DNA of 64,000 bases, taken from contig NZ_CANMAU010000007.1 in the NCBI RefSeq assembly GCF_947495925.1, positions 124,001 to 188,000 of the forward strand, in the 5' to 3' direction. Source of the DNA: an uncultured Algibacter sp. Lineage in GTDB: Bacteria > Bacteroidota > Bacteroidia > Flavobacteriales > Flavobacteriaceae. The stretch's first letter is position 1, and every line of letters begins with the position of its first letter. The position numbers and the translations under genes were made by a program. This document shows positions 1-9,558 of this stretch, one piece after another. A model generated the notes under the pieces. The model worked only from the letters and a program-made list of their open reading frames with translations. It had not been told where the DNA came from and did not search any database.

Positions 1-99
1 CTTAGATAGGTTTTTACCCCAATCTGCTCCCAATTGCCAGCAGCCCAATCCTATCTCACTTACTTCAAATCCATGGTTTCCTAATTGTCTGTAATTCAT
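1..99 (-). CDS. Aldo/keto reductase, N-terminal fragment (cut by window edge)
   Basis: The first 33 codons of a gene read leftward from an ATG at 99 and leave the window. The peptide starts MNYRQLGNHGFEVSEIGLG and continues CWQLGADWG. This is the first beta strand and glycine-rich turn of the aldo/keto reductase (AKR) barrel, a family of NAD(P)H-dependent cytosolic carbonyl reductases. The catalytic Asp/Tyr/Lys/His residues lie outside the window, so the substrate cannot be judged. It is about 40 bp downstream of the TfoX-like gene on the same strand and may be its operon partner. Confidence 0.8.
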   Translation of the reverse strand, partial: MNYRQLGNHGFEVSEIGLGCWQLGADWGKNLSK

Positions 100-139
100 T
101 TTTAATTATTTTTTTCCTGTAGCTTAATAAACTACATCA

Positions 140-502
140 TTATTTTTTCTTTTTACTTGCTTTGGCCAAAGGGTTAAAAGCGATGCACAGATCTAACCAA
201 TAAGAAAGATCTTTTTCAGAATCAAAACCATCTGGTGTTACAAAAATATACCCTTTCATTGGGCGTCCTGTAAAATCCATTGGGAGGCATTCGGGTTTTT
301 CTAGCTCAGAGAGGTAGACGGTTTCACCAATACGAGCCATGAGTAAACTGTCGCCATATTTTTTATCAATATGAATACCACAAAGCATTTTATTATCAAC
401 CTTAAAACACAAACCTCCCATCATTTTTAATTCGCTATAAAATATTTTCTTTTCATGTAGTTGACGGCGGATTCTATCTGCTAAATATTCATCGTAGGCC
501 AT
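140..502 (-). CDS. TfoX/Sxy N-terminal domain protein
   Basis: A 120-residue protein that is almost entirely a TfoX N-terminal domain. The opening MAYDEYLADRIRRQL, the MMGGLCFKVDNKMLCGI stretch (about residues 27-43) and the conserved MKGYIFV segment near residue 82 are the usual family landmarks. In gammaproteobacteria Sxy/TfoX is a competence regulator, but stand-alone N-terminal versions like this are widespread and their role is not established. The C-terminus is a lysine-rich tail. It sits four bases downstream of the membrane acyltransferase gene on the same strand, so co-transcription is likely. Confidence 0.8.
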   Translation of the reverse strand: MAYDEYLADRIRRQLHEKKIFYSELKMMGGLCFKVDNKMLCGIHIDKKYGDSLLMARIGETVYLSELEKPECLPMDFTGRPMKGYIFVTPDGFDSEKDLSYWLDLCIAFNPLAKASKKKK

Positions 503-506
503 AAAA

Positions 507-1598
507 CTAGTTTTTAATTTTGTCGATTAGTTTTCTAATTAAATTATATATAAAAGTATTGGTTTTAGCATAATGGAACGAAATAAAACAAGCAACTATC
601 ATAAATAGAAGCGCTCCAACAATGGCCTCATAAGGTTCTAAGGATTTGTTTAGGAAACGCTTTAATCCATAACCAGTAAAACTTCCATAGAGCAATATAA
701 AATGAATCACGTAAATGGACAAGGTTTTTTCTCCAATACGTCCTATGATTGACCGTTTTAGATAACGCTCTAAGGCATAAAATAGTCCAAATAGTATAAG
801 CACATTACCAAGTCTAGTAAATAAGTAATTATAATCTGCACTTTGCTGCAATAATTCAATACCTATCAGTGTGGATAGCTCAATTAATAACCATGAAGAA
901 CAATAAATTAAAAAACTACCAACTGCAAAAAATGTAATAACTGTAATAGGTTTAAACCGGTTTTTATGGACGTGCCTGAAAAACACTGTGGATATAAAAG
1001 CACCAAAAGCAGAGTAACCAAACCACGGTAGGATGGTAAAGACAGAACCATTACTTTTAGTCATATAATTTGCAATAACCAGAGGAACATGCTCTAATGT
1101 TATTGTTCTATATAAAGGTTCGGTTACAAAGCAAACACAACCTATTATAAAAAGTAGAATTGAAAAAATATAACTATGCCTTTTTAAAACAACATGTAGG
1201 CCTACCAGAAAAATAAGAGACAACCCAATGCATTGTAAAACATCAATAACTAAAAAATATGGGTTAAAATACCCCGTTAACCATCCAAAAATATTAATGC
1301 GTAAACTATAGCCGATTCCAATCAGTAAGAGCCCTCTAAATACCCCCTTTTTTATTCTTCCCTTATCATCGCCTTTTGCAAAAGCTCGCAATAGTAAATA
1401 AGTAAACACGAGTCCAGATATAGTGAAAAATACGGGAGCAGTTATACCTCTAAAATAAGACCATAAATTATAGATGGTGTTGGTGTTATCTCTATATGAT
1501 GGAGCTAAAAGAGTATCTATGAAATGCCCTTGTAGCATCATTAAAATAGCAAATGCTCTAACGGCATCGATAAAGTATAAGCGATTAGATTGCTGCAT
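507..1598 (-). CDS. HGSNAT/DUF1624-like membrane acyltransferase
   Basis: A 363-residue polytopic membrane protein with about ten hydrophobic segments. The N-terminal RLYFIDAVRAFAILMMLQGH motif and the following FRGITAPVFFTISGLVF segment are typical of the heparan-alpha-glucosaminide N-acetyltransferase catalytic family (DUF1624), where an early membrane-embedded His takes part in acetyl transfer; here it is H25. Bacterial members are thought to acylate envelope glycans, but the acceptor is unknown. The distantly related acyltransferase-3 family is the main alternative; the RGxxAPVFF pattern favours HGSNAT. The TfoX-like gene follows directly. Confidence 0.75.
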   Translation of the reverse strand: MQQSNRLYFIDAVRAFAILMMLQGHFIDTLLAPSYRDNTNTIYNLWSYFRGITAPVFFTISGLVFTYLLLRAFAKGDDKGRIKKGVFRGLLLIGIGYSLRINIFGWLTGYFNPYFLVIDVLQCIGLSLIFLVGLHVVLKRHSYIFSILLFIIGCVCFVTEPLYRTITLEHVPLVIANYMTKSNGSVFTILPWFGYSAFGAFISTVFFRHVHKNRFKPITVITFFAVGSFLIYCSSWLLIELSTLIGIELLQQSADYNYLFTRLGNVLILFGLFYALERYLKRSIIGRIGEKTLSIYVIHFILLYGSFTGYGLKRFLNKSLEPYEAIVGALLFMIVACFISFHYAKTNTFIYNLIRKLIDKIKN

Positions 1599-1687
1599 AG
1601 TTTAGTTTGGTAGCTATAAATATACTTTTAATTAAATTAAAGAGAATGTTTGTAAAGTGATATATTTATGAAATCATAAGAGTTTAA

Positions 1688-3046
1688 ATGGCTGAATTTA
1701 TTAAATCATTTTCAAATTATGCTTGGGGATTTCCCCTTGTCGTTTTGCTTATTGGAGGTGGTTTCTATCTTTTAATTTTATCTAAATTTTCACCATTTCG
1801 ATTTTTAGGACATGCTATTCAAGTACTTAAAGGAACATACGATGATCCTAATGATCCCGGGCAAATATCTCATTTTAAAGCTTTAACAACAGCATTGTCG
1901 TCAACCATTGGAATGGGGAATATAGCAGGCGTCGCCGTTGCTATTTCTGTTGGTGGCCCTGGAGCTATGTTTTGGATGTGGGTGAGTGCTCTTGTTGGGA
2001 TGTCAACCAAGTTTTTTACATCTACATTAGCCATTATGTACAGAGGAAAAGATAGTGCAGGCGAATTGCAAGGTGGCCCCATGTATTTTATTCGAGAAGG
2101 TTTAGGGACATCCTGGAGACCTTTGGCAATTATGTTTTGTTTAGTTGGTATGATAGGCGCTTTGCCCGTAGTGAATGTTAATCAGCTTATACAGGCAATA
2201 AATGACATTATTCTAATTCCTAATGGCGTAGAGGTAGGGTTTAAAAGTAATTTAATATTAGGACTAATACTTGTGGCTGTAACTTCGGTTATAATTCTAG
2301 GAGGACTAAAGCGTATTAGTGACGCAGCATCTAAAATGGTTCCCACGATGGTGTTGCTTTATTTTGCTCTGGTGTTGTTTATTTTGATTAGTAATTATGA
2401 GGCTGTACCGAAATATTTTATAATGATTTTTACCGATGCCTTTTCTGCAAGCTTTTATAGTGGAGATGATTTTATGGGAGGTGTTTTAGGAGCGCTAATT
2501 CTTTTAGGGGTTCGTCGTGGCGCTTTTTCAAATGAAGCCGGTATTGGTACTGCACCCATGGCACACGGGGCAGCTAAAACCCATGAGCCAGTAAGAGAAG
2601 GCTTAGTGGCTATGTTGGGACCCGTTATTGATACACTTATTGTTTGTACTCTAACAGCTTTGGCTATTTTAGTAACGGGCGTTTGGGAATCGACATCAGA
2701 TAATGGGGTGAGCTTAACTGCGGCTGCTTTTAGTCATGCAATGCCTAAATATGGAAGTTATTTGCTTATGGTTTGTGTGCTCATTTTTAGCATCTCATCT
2801 TTGTTTACTTATGCCTATTATGGCGGAAAATGTTTGTCGTTTTTAATAGGGGCGGATAAAAAACACTATTATAACTATATTTATATACTAAGTATTATTT
2901 TGGCTGCTACCACACCATTTAGCATGATGCTTAATTTGATTGATGGTGTATTTGCTTTAATGGCTATACCAACCATGCTATCAACTATTATTTTAGCACC
3001 AAAAGTGATTCAGGAAATAAAAGTGTATATAAATAGACTAAACTAA
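1688..3046 (+). CDS. AGCS-family sodium:alanine/glycine symporter
   Basis: A 452-residue inner-membrane protein with about eleven helices. The family signatures GMGNIAGVA (75-83) and GGPGAMFWMW (89-98) are present, followed by GGPMYFI and an RRGAFSNEAGIGTAPMAH stretch near 275-295. These define the alanine or glycine:cation symporter family, which imports small neutral amino acids with Na+ (or H+). Only 11 bp separate it from the DUF4212 gene, so it probably heads an operon with the second sodium symporter. The substrate is inferred from the family. Confidence 0.9.
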   Translation: MAEFIKSFSNYAWGFPLVVLLIGGGFYLLILSKFSPFRFLGHAIQVLKGTYDDPNDPGQISHFKALTTALSSTIGMGNIAGVAVAISVGGPGAMFWMWVSALVGMSTKFFTSTLAIMYRGKDSAGELQGGPMYFIREGLGTSWRPLAIMFCLVGMIGALPVVNVNQLIQAINDIILIPNGVEVGFKSNLILGLILVAVTSVIILGGLKRISDAASKMVPTMVLLYFALVLFILISNYEAVPKYFIMIFTDAFSASFYSGDDFMGGVLGALILLGVRRGAFSNEAGIGTAPMAHGAAKTHEPVREGLVAMLGPVIDTLIVCTLTALAILVTGVWESTSDNGVSLTAAAFSHAMPKYGSYLLMVCVLIFSISSLFTYAYYGGKCLSFLIGADKKHYYNYIYILSIILAATTPFSMMLNLIDGVFALMAIPTMLSTIILAPKVIQEIKVYINRLN

Positions 3047-3057
3047 ACCAAAATATT

Positions 3058-3312
3058 ATGAAAAAAAGTAATGCCAAGACCTATTGGAAGGAAAATATAA
3101 GATACGTTCTGCTGCTTTTAGCAATTTGGTTTCTGGTATCCTTTGGTGCAGGGATTTTATTCAAAGATACTTTAAATAATTTTAAAATAGGTGGCTTTAA
3201 ATTAGGCTTTTGGTTCGCACAACAGGGGTCTATGTATGTATTTGTTGTGCTCATATTCGTGTATGTACGTTTAATGAATAAACTCGATAAAAAACATGGT
3301 TATGATGTATAG
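3058..3312 (+). CDS. DUF4212 small subunit of a sodium:solute symporter
   Basis: An 84-residue protein with two transmembrane helices (about 15-32 and 57-77) and a basic N-terminus. The small two-helix form, the FAQQGSMYVFVVLIFVYV segment and the downstream SSS-family partner identify DUF4212, a putative accessory subunit of ActP-like symporters. Its last 17 bases overlap the symporter gene in another frame, which suggests translational coupling and a fixed subunit ratio. Confidence 0.85.
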   Translation: MKKSNAKTYWKENIRYVLLLLAIWFLVSFGAGILFKDTLNNFKIGGFKLGFWFAQQGSMYVFVVLIFVYVRLMNKLDKKHGYDV

Positions 3313-5026
3313 TTTGTTTGTTGAAGGTATAGGTGTTCAAAACTGGACTTACATTTTGGTGGGCATTACTTTTGCTTTGTATATAGGTATAGCTATTTGG
3401 TCCAGAGCTGGGTCTACGAAAGAGTTTTATGTGGCTGGAGGAGGTGTTTCTCCTTTAGCTAATGGCATGGCTACTGCAGCAGATTGGATGAGTGCCGCTT
3501 CTTTTATATCGATGGCCGGTATTATTTCATTTGCAGGCTATGATGGCGCCGTTTATTTAATGGGTTGGACCGGTGGTTATGTATTATTAGCTTTATTGTT
3601 AGCTCCATATTTACGAAAGTTTGGAAAATTTACGGTTCCAGATTTTATAGGAGATCGGTATTATTCAAAAACAGCTAGAATTGTGGCTGTTTTTTGCGCA
3701 TTACTTGTGTCGTTTACCTATGTGGCAGGTCAAATGCGAGGTGTTGGCATTGTATTTTCAAGGTTCTTAGAGGTTAATATAAACTCGGGTGTCATCATTG
3801 GAATGTTAATCGTTTTATTTTATGCTGTATTAGGGGGGATGAAAGGCATAACATATACACAAGTAGCACAGTATTGTGTGCTCATTTTTGCTTTTATGGT
3901 TCCTGCTATTTTTATATCCATTCAAATGACAGGAAATCCAATTCCACAATTGGGTTTTGGAGGTGAATTAGCAGACGGTTCTGGGGTCTATTTACTAGAT
4001 AAGCTAGATGGATTAAGTACCGAGTTAGGATTTGCAGAGTATACGGAAGGCTCAAAATCTATGATTGATGTGTTTGCTATTACTTTAGCATTAATGGTGG
4101 GTACGGCAGGACTTCCTCATGTGATCGTAAGATTCTTTACAGTAAAACGAGTAAAAGATGCCCGAAAATCTGCAGGAATAGCCTTATTACTAATTGTGTT
4201 ATTGTACTCTACAGCACCAGCAGTAGCTGTTTTTGCTAGAACTAATATGATAGAAACAGTTTCCAATCAACCCTATGATGCCGTTCCGGAATGGTTCAAA
4301 AAATGGGAAACTACAGGTTTAATTGGGTTTACTGATAAGAATGAAGATGGTGTTATTCAATATGTCGCAGATAAAAGCAAGAATGAATTGGTTGTTGATA
4401 GAGATATTATGGTTTTGGCAAACCCTGAGATTGCTAGTTTACCAGATTGGGTCATTGCTTTGGTAGCTGCAGGAGGTTTAGCTGCAGCATTATCTACTGC
4501 GGCAGGTTTGTTATTGGTGATTTCAGCTTCTGTTTCTCACGATTTAATTAAAAAAATAATTAACCCAAAAATTTCTGAAAAAGGGGAGTTGATTGCAGCG
4601 CGTTTGTCAGCTGTCGGAGCTGTTTGTGTTGCGGGGTATTTTGGAATTAACCCTCCTGGATTTGTTGCTGCTGTGGTCGCTTTAGCATTTGGTTTGGCCG
4701 CAGCGTCGTTTTTCCCTGCCATTATTCTTGGCATTTTTTATAAACGTATGAATAAAGAAGGTGCTATTGCGGGAATGGTTGTAGGTATTACGTCAATGTT
4801 GTTATATATGATTAAGTATAAATTGGGTTGGTTTGATGAGGTAGTACCTCATCAAAATGAATGGTGGTTTGGGATATCTCCGGAAGGGTTTGGTTCTATA
4901 GCTATGATTCTTAATTTCTTAGTATCCGTAGTCGTTATGAAACTTACACCAGTACCACCAGATGAAGTTCAAGATATAGTTGAGAATATAAGAATTCCAA
5001 GTGGAGCCGAAGAAGCGACACATTAA
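3296..5026 (+). CDS. SSS-family sodium:solute symporter, acetate-permease type
   Basis: A 576-residue membrane protein with 13 or more helices of the LeuT-fold solute:sodium symporter family. The motif AADWMSAASFISMAG (61-75) and the GYDGAVYLMGWTGGY segment are characteristic of ActP-like carriers for acetate and similar monocarboxylates. A soluble insert around 310-370 is rich in Asp and Glu (DKNEDG). ATG codons at 3296 and 3302 or ATG at 3305 could start translation; all overlap the DUF4212 gene. Acetyl-CoA synthetase lies two genes downstream, which supports acetate as substrate, but this is contextual. Confidence 0.88.
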   Translation: MVMMYSLFVEGIGVQNWTYILVGITFALYIGIAIWSRAGSTKEFYVAGGGVSPLANGMATAADWMSAASFISMAGIISFAGYDGAVYLMGWTGGYVLLALLLAPYLRKFGKFTVPDFIGDRYYSKTARIVAVFCALLVSFTYVAGQMRGVGIVFSRFLEVNINSGVIIGMLIVLFYAVLGGMKGITYTQVAQYCVLIFAFMVPAIFISIQMTGNPIPQLGFGGELADGSGVYLLDKLDGLSTELGFAEYTEGSKSMIDVFAITLALMVGTAGLPHVIVRFFTVKRVKDARKSAGIALLLIVLLYSTAPAVAVFARTNMIETVSNQPYDAVPEWFKKWETTGLIGFTDKNEDGVIQYVADKSKNELVVDRDIMVLANPEIASLPDWVIALVAAGGLAAALSTAAGLLLVISASVSHDLIKKIINPKISEKGELIAARLSAVGAVCVAGYFGINPPGFVAAVVALAFGLAAASFFPAIILGIFYKRMNKEGAIAGMVVGITSMLLYMIKYKLGWFDEVVPHQNEWWFGISPEGFGSIAMILNFLVSVVVMKLTPVPPDEVQDIVENIRIPSGAEEATH

Positions 5027-5049
5027 TTAATTTATTTGCATTTCAAAAA

Positions 5050-6498
5050 ATGAGAAACAGAAGCGTATTTAGCCTTGTCGTTTTATTTTTAACAGCTACA
5101 ATTCAGTGTATATATGCTGAAATTAAACTACCAGCAGTAGTATCGTCAAATATGGTATTGCAACGAGATACGACTGTGAAATTATGGGGTTGGGCAGACC
5201 CTAACGAAGCAATAAGTATTACAGTTTCATGGTCTAAAGACGTTCTTTTGCTAAAAGCTGATTCAGGAGGTAATTGGTTAGTTGAAACGAAAACGACGAA
5301 TAGTAAAAAAGCTCAAAATATTTTAATAAAAGGAGAAAACTCTAAAATTGAATTGAAAAATATACTGTTTGGAGAAGTTTGGTTGTGTTCTGGACAATCG
5401 AACATGCAACAACCTGTGAAAGGATATTCAGGACAACCTTCTTATGGTTCTTTAATGGCGATAGCCAAGTCTGCTAATTCTAATTTACGATTGTTTAATG
5501 TTGATAGAGTGCCCTCAAAAGTACCCTTAATGGATATTGAAAAATATTCGGGTTGGATAGAAGCGTCTCCAGAAAGTGTTCCAGATTTTAGTGCTGTCGC
5601 CTATTATTATGGGAAACAATTGCAAGAAATATTGGATGTTCCAGTTGGATTAATAGTAACTTCTTGGGGAGGTAGTACCGTTCAAGCTTGGATAAGTGAT
5701 GAAGTGCTAAGTAAGTATCAAGAGGTTAATTTAGAAAAAGTTGATCTTAAGAAAAGCCCGCAAAGAACGCCCACCGTATTATTTAATGCAATGATTAGCC
5801 CTTTAATCTCATATACTATTAAAGGGGTGTTATGGTATCAAGGTGAATCGAATCTTAAAGAACCAGATTATTATAAAAAGTTATTTCCGGCTATGGTAAA
5901 GGATTGGAGAAATAGATGGGGTATCGGTGATTTTCCATTTTACTATGTACAGATAGCCCCTTTCAATTATGGCAATAAAAAAGCGTTCCAAAGCACAGAC
6001 AATTCGGCCTTTATTAGAGAAGCACAATTGGCATGTTTAGAATTAATTTCAAATTCAGGTATTGCAATCACAATGGATATAGGAGAGGATAAATCTGTTC
6101 ACCCTCCAAAGAAGAAAGAAGTTGCAGAAAGACTCTTGTTTAACGCTTTAAATCAGACCTATGGATATAAAACTTTAGATTACGCATCACCTATATATGA
6201 GTCTATAGAGCATAAGGATTCAGGTTTAGTTTTATCCTTTAAAAATGCAGAAAATGGACTTTATACTTTTGATAAGTTAGAAGGTTTCGAAATAGCTGGT
6301 GCAGATAAGGTTTTTTATCCCGCAGAAGCAAAAATCACGAATAGGGGTAATCATGTTTTTGTGAAAAGCGCAAAGGTTGTAAAACCAGTTGCGGTAAGGT
6401 ATGCATGGCGGAACTGGATAGTAGGAACACTATTTGATGCAAATCTTTTACCAGCATCATCATTTAGAACGGATAACTGGAGTGATGCCACCCATTAG
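5050..6498 (+). CDS. Secreted sialate O-acetylesterase (SASA family)
   Basis: A 482-residue esterase with a signal peptide (about 1-23, ending IQCIYA). The SGNH-type nucleophile is in GQSNM (115-119), the second block is WYQGESN (about 261-267) and the Asp/His pair lies in DKSVHPPKK near residue 350. Length and order match the SASA/DUF303 family, which removes acetyl groups from sugars such as sialic acid or acetylated plant and algal glycans. It begins 23 bp after the symporter and precedes acs by 130 bp, so released acetate could be imported and activated by its neighbours. No sialic-acid catabolic genes are nearby, so the natural substrate is open. Confidence 0.88.
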   Translation: MRNRSVFSLVVLFLTATIQCIYAEIKLPAVVSSNMVLQRDTTVKLWGWADPNEAISITVSWSKDVLLLKADSGGNWLVETKTTNSKKAQNILIKGENSKIELKNILFGEVWLCSGQSNMQQPVKGYSGQPSYGSLMAIAKSANSNLRLFNVDRVPSKVPLMDIEKYSGWIEASPESVPDFSAVAYYYGKQLQEILDVPVGLIVTSWGGSTVQAWISDEVLSKYQEVNLEKVDLKKSPQRTPTVLFNAMISPLISYTIKGVLWYQGESNLKEPDYYKKLFPAMVKDWRNRWGIGDFPFYYVQIAPFNYGNKKAFQSTDNSAFIREAQLACLELISNSGIAITMDIGEDKSVHPPKKKEVAERLLFNALNQTYGYKTLDYASPIYESIEHKDSGLVLSFKNAENGLYTFDKLEGFEIAGADKVFYPAEAKITNRGNHVFVKSAKVVKPVAVRYAWRNWIVGTLFDANLLPASSFRTDNWSDATH

Positions 6499-6628
6499 AG
6501 GGTTTTTTGTTTGTTTTGTAGATCGTTTTATGTTGTTAAGAGAAAAAGTTTAACCCTTTTTAAATATTTCATTATTTTAGAACGCACATAAAAACTAAAC
6601 CTTATTACCAAGATTTTAAACTAAAACT

Positions 6629-8536
6629 ATGAGTAACTATCATATAAAACACCTAGAAGAATATTATCAAGTTTATAGAAAATCGGTTAGAGAACCTGAA
6701 AATTTTTGGGAAGAAATAGCCGAAGAACATTTTTCTTGGCAAAAAAAATGGGATAATGTTTTAAGTTGGGATTTTTCAAAACCAGAAGTTAAATGGTTTG
6801 AAGGGGCACAGTTAAATATTACAGAAAATTGTATTGACAGACATCTATCTACACGCGGAAATAAAACGGCTATTCTTTTTGAACCCAATAGTCCTAGTGA
6901 GGAGGCAGAGCATATTACATATAAGCAATTGCATCAACGTGTCTGTAAATTTGCAAATGTTTTAAAATCGGAAGGTGTAAAAAAGGGAGATCGTATATGT
7001 ATTTATTTGCCCATGATTCCAGAACTTGCTATTTCGGTTTTGGCTTGCGCTAGAATTGGAGCTGTTCATTCTGTGGTTTTTGCTGGATTTTCGTCAACGG
7101 CATTGTCAACGCGAATTAATGATAGCGATTGTAAAATGGTAATTACCAGTGATGGGTCTTATCGTGGTGCGAAAACAATTGATTTAAAGGGTATTGTTGA
7201 TGAAGCTTTAAGGGATTGCCCTTGTGTTAAAACAGTTTTAGTTGTTAACCGAATCAATTTAGATATTCAAATGGAGTCTGGTCGCGATAAATGGGTACAA
7301 CCTTTACTGGACGAGGCTTATAATGACTGCGTTCCGGAAATAATGAATGCCGAAGACCCTTTATTCATTTTATATACTTCAGGTTCAACAGGCATGCCAA
7401 AAGGTATGGTACACACTACCGCAGGATATATGGTACACACAGCTTATACGTTTAAAAATGTATTTCAATATAGAGAAGATGACGTGTATTGGTGTACTGC
7501 AGATATAGGATGGATTACGGGGCATAGTTATATTGTTTATGGTCCTCTAGCAAATGGAGCAACATCAATAATGTTTGAAGGTGTTCCTAGTTATCCAGAT
7601 TTTGGTCGGTTTTGGGAGATTGTTGAAAAACATAAAGTAAATCAGTTTTATACCGCCCCTACAGCTATTAGAGCACTCGCAAAACAAGGTGTAGAGCTTG
7701 TTGAAAAATACGACTTATCATCACTAAAAGTATTAGGTTCTGTAGGCGAACCAATAAATGAAGAGGCATGGCATTGGTATAACGACAATATTGGAAAAAA
7801 GAAAAGTCCCATTGTAGATACTTGGTGGCAAACCGAAACAGGTGGTATAATGATAACACCAATTCCATTTGTAACACCAACTAAACCTACATACGCCACA
7901 TTGCCCTTTATTGGAATTCAACCTGCTCTAATGGATGAGAAAGGTAAAGAACTTAAAGGGAATCAGGTAGAGGGACGACTATGTATAAAATTTCCTTGGC
8001 CTAGTATGGCAAGAACCATTTGGGGAAATCATGAACGATATAAAGACACGTATTTCTCCGCCTATGAAAACAAATATTTCACTGGAGATGGAGCTTTACG
8101 GGATGAAGTGGGCTATTATAGGATTACGGGTAGAGTAGATGATGTTATTATAGTTTCGGGGCATAACCTTGGAACGGCCCCTATAGAAGATGCGGTGAAT
8201 GAACATCCAGCGGTGGCAGAATCTGCAATTGTAGGTTTTCCGCATGATGTTAAAGGGAGTGCTTTATATGGTTATGTAACTTTAAAAGATACAGGTGAAA
8301 GCAGGGATCAGAATAATTTACGTAAAGAAATCAATCAAATTATAACGGAGCATATTGGACCAATAGCTAAACTTGATAAAATTCAGTTCACAAACGGATT
8401 GCCCAAAACTCGATCGGGAAAAATTATGAGACGTATTTTGCGCAAAATTGCACATAAAGATACCAATAACCTAGGGGATACAAGTACTCTTTTAAACCCA
8501 GAAGTCGTTCAAGATATTATGGATAATGTCCTTTAA
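6629..8536 (+). CDS. acs: Acetyl-CoA synthetase (acetate-CoA ligase)
   Basis: A 635-residue cytosolic enzyme that converts acetate, ATP and CoA to acetyl-CoA via acetyl-AMP. The N-terminal extension is followed by the AMP-binding P-loop YTSGSTGMPKGMVH (about 248-261), the WWQTETGG core and the C-terminal GKIMRRILRK segment. The lysine of SGK (about 597) is the one required for adenylation and often regulated by acetylation. Full length for the family. With the DUF4212/SSS transporter and the esterase it forms an acetate acquisition unit. Confidence 0.95.
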   Translation: MSNYHIKHLEEYYQVYRKSVREPENFWEEIAEEHFSWQKKWDNVLSWDFSKPEVKWFEGAQLNITENCIDRHLSTRGNKTAILFEPNSPSEEAEHITYKQLHQRVCKFANVLKSEGVKKGDRICIYLPMIPELAISVLACARIGAVHSVVFAGFSSTALSTRINDSDCKMVITSDGSYRGAKTIDLKGIVDEALRDCPCVKTVLVVNRINLDIQMESGRDKWVQPLLDEAYNDCVPEIMNAEDPLFILYTSGSTGMPKGMVHTTAGYMVHTAYTFKNVFQYREDDVYWCTADIGWITGHSYIVYGPLANGATSIMFEGVPSYPDFGRFWEIVEKHKVNQFYTAPTAIRALAKQGVELVEKYDLSSLKVLGSVGEPINEEAWHWYNDNIGKKKSPIVDTWWQTETGGIMITPIPFVTPTKPTYATLPFIGIQPALMDEKGKELKGNQVEGRLCIKFPWPSMARTIWGNHERYKDTYFSAYENKYFTGDGALRDEVGYYRITGRVDDVIIVSGHNLGTAPIEDAVNEHPAVAESAIVGFPHDVKGSALYGYVTLKDTGESRDQNNLRKEINQIITEHIGPIAKLDKIQFTNGLPKTRSGKIMRRILRKIAHKDTNNLGDTSTLLNPEVVQDIMDNVL

Positions 8537-8578
8537 GAGTCCAGTGTTTCTTTTTTTTGTAATCAAATGTTGTGCTAA

Positions 8579-9512
8579 TCAATATCATATGTTACAGAAA
8601 ATGTTGATGTGTTTTCAAGCAGTAAAGAAATTACTTATGTTACACTTGTGGGTACAAATAATATTCCTGGGGCTGTAACTAAGCAGATAGCTGGTCTAGC
8701 TTCAGGAGAAGCTTTTCCTGTAGTTTTGATGTGGTTTTAACTCAAGATGTGCCTTCTTAATCCATGCCATATTTTATTAATGTTAATCCTACACCAGATG
8801 GTAAAACATGGAGTAAGGTTGATGGTTTGTCAGATGAGTTCGATGGCACTAGCCTTAACGAAACAAAATGGACAAATACAGACCCTAACAGATGGATAGG
8901 TAGAGCACCTGGAATTTTTAAGGCAAATACAGTATCTATGGATAATGGTAATTTACAGCTTACTGCTTATGAATTAGATACACCTGAAATAGTTAAGGGC
9001 AATACATTTACACATGCAGGATCTAATATTTATTCTAAAAATGCAGCTCAAGTAGGGTATTATTCTGAATGTAGAATGAAAGCGAATAAAACATTTATGT
9101 TGTCTACATTTTGGTTAATAAATAATAGGAATGAGGGAAGTGGTTGTGATAGAAGAGTTACAGAATTGGATATTCAGGAATGTGTTGGTCAAGTAACTGG
9201 AACTCAGAAATTTGATTCAACAATACATTCAAATACGCATAGTAGACAGGCAGATTGTGCCGAAATTGGGGAAGGCTCTGCAGGTAATAATGCACATATT
9301 GGTGGAAAAGTCCAACGGGAATTGAATTTTACTTAGATGGTGAAAAGGTATATACGGTTACTCCAAAAGAAGATTTTGATTTACCCATGTACTTAAGAAT
9401 GATTGTTGAAACTTATGACTGGAACCCTGTACCAGTTGATGGAGGCATGACGGGTACAGAGAAAGATAGAACAACTTACTATGATTGGGTAAGAACATGG
9501 GAATTAAGATAA
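8579..9512 (+). pseudogene. Decayed GH16 glycoside hydrolase (galactanase-like)
   Basis: Remains of a secreted GH16 enzyme. The best reading frame (8764-9336) carries SDEFDG, MKANKTF.LSTFWL and the catalytic ELDIQE motif, and the C-terminal part resumes in another frame at about 9303 with WKSPTG..FYLDGEKVYT, ETYDWNP and WVRTWELR, ending with TAA at 9510-9512. Upstream, a coding-like stretch (8591-8725, with TENVDVFSSSKEITYVT) is joined to the same reading only across a one-base frameshift in a T run (8724-8727) and an in-frame TAA (8758-8760). No start codon or signal peptide remains. The intact relative at 28129-28992 aligns along its length. Function is presumably lost. Confidence 0.85.
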
Positions 9513-9558
9513 CGTTTTAAGCATGGTTGTTTTTTTATGGTGTTATTTGTTGCTAACA

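Noticed and set aside
8764-9336. 190-codon frame as a functional short GH16
   Set aside because: It has no signal peptide, lacks the C-terminal strands and the frame is broken on both sides; a pseudogene explains it better.
5050-9512. Polysaccharide utilisation locus
   Set aside because: No SusC/SusD pair or sugar-specific regulator; only one esterase and a dead GH16.
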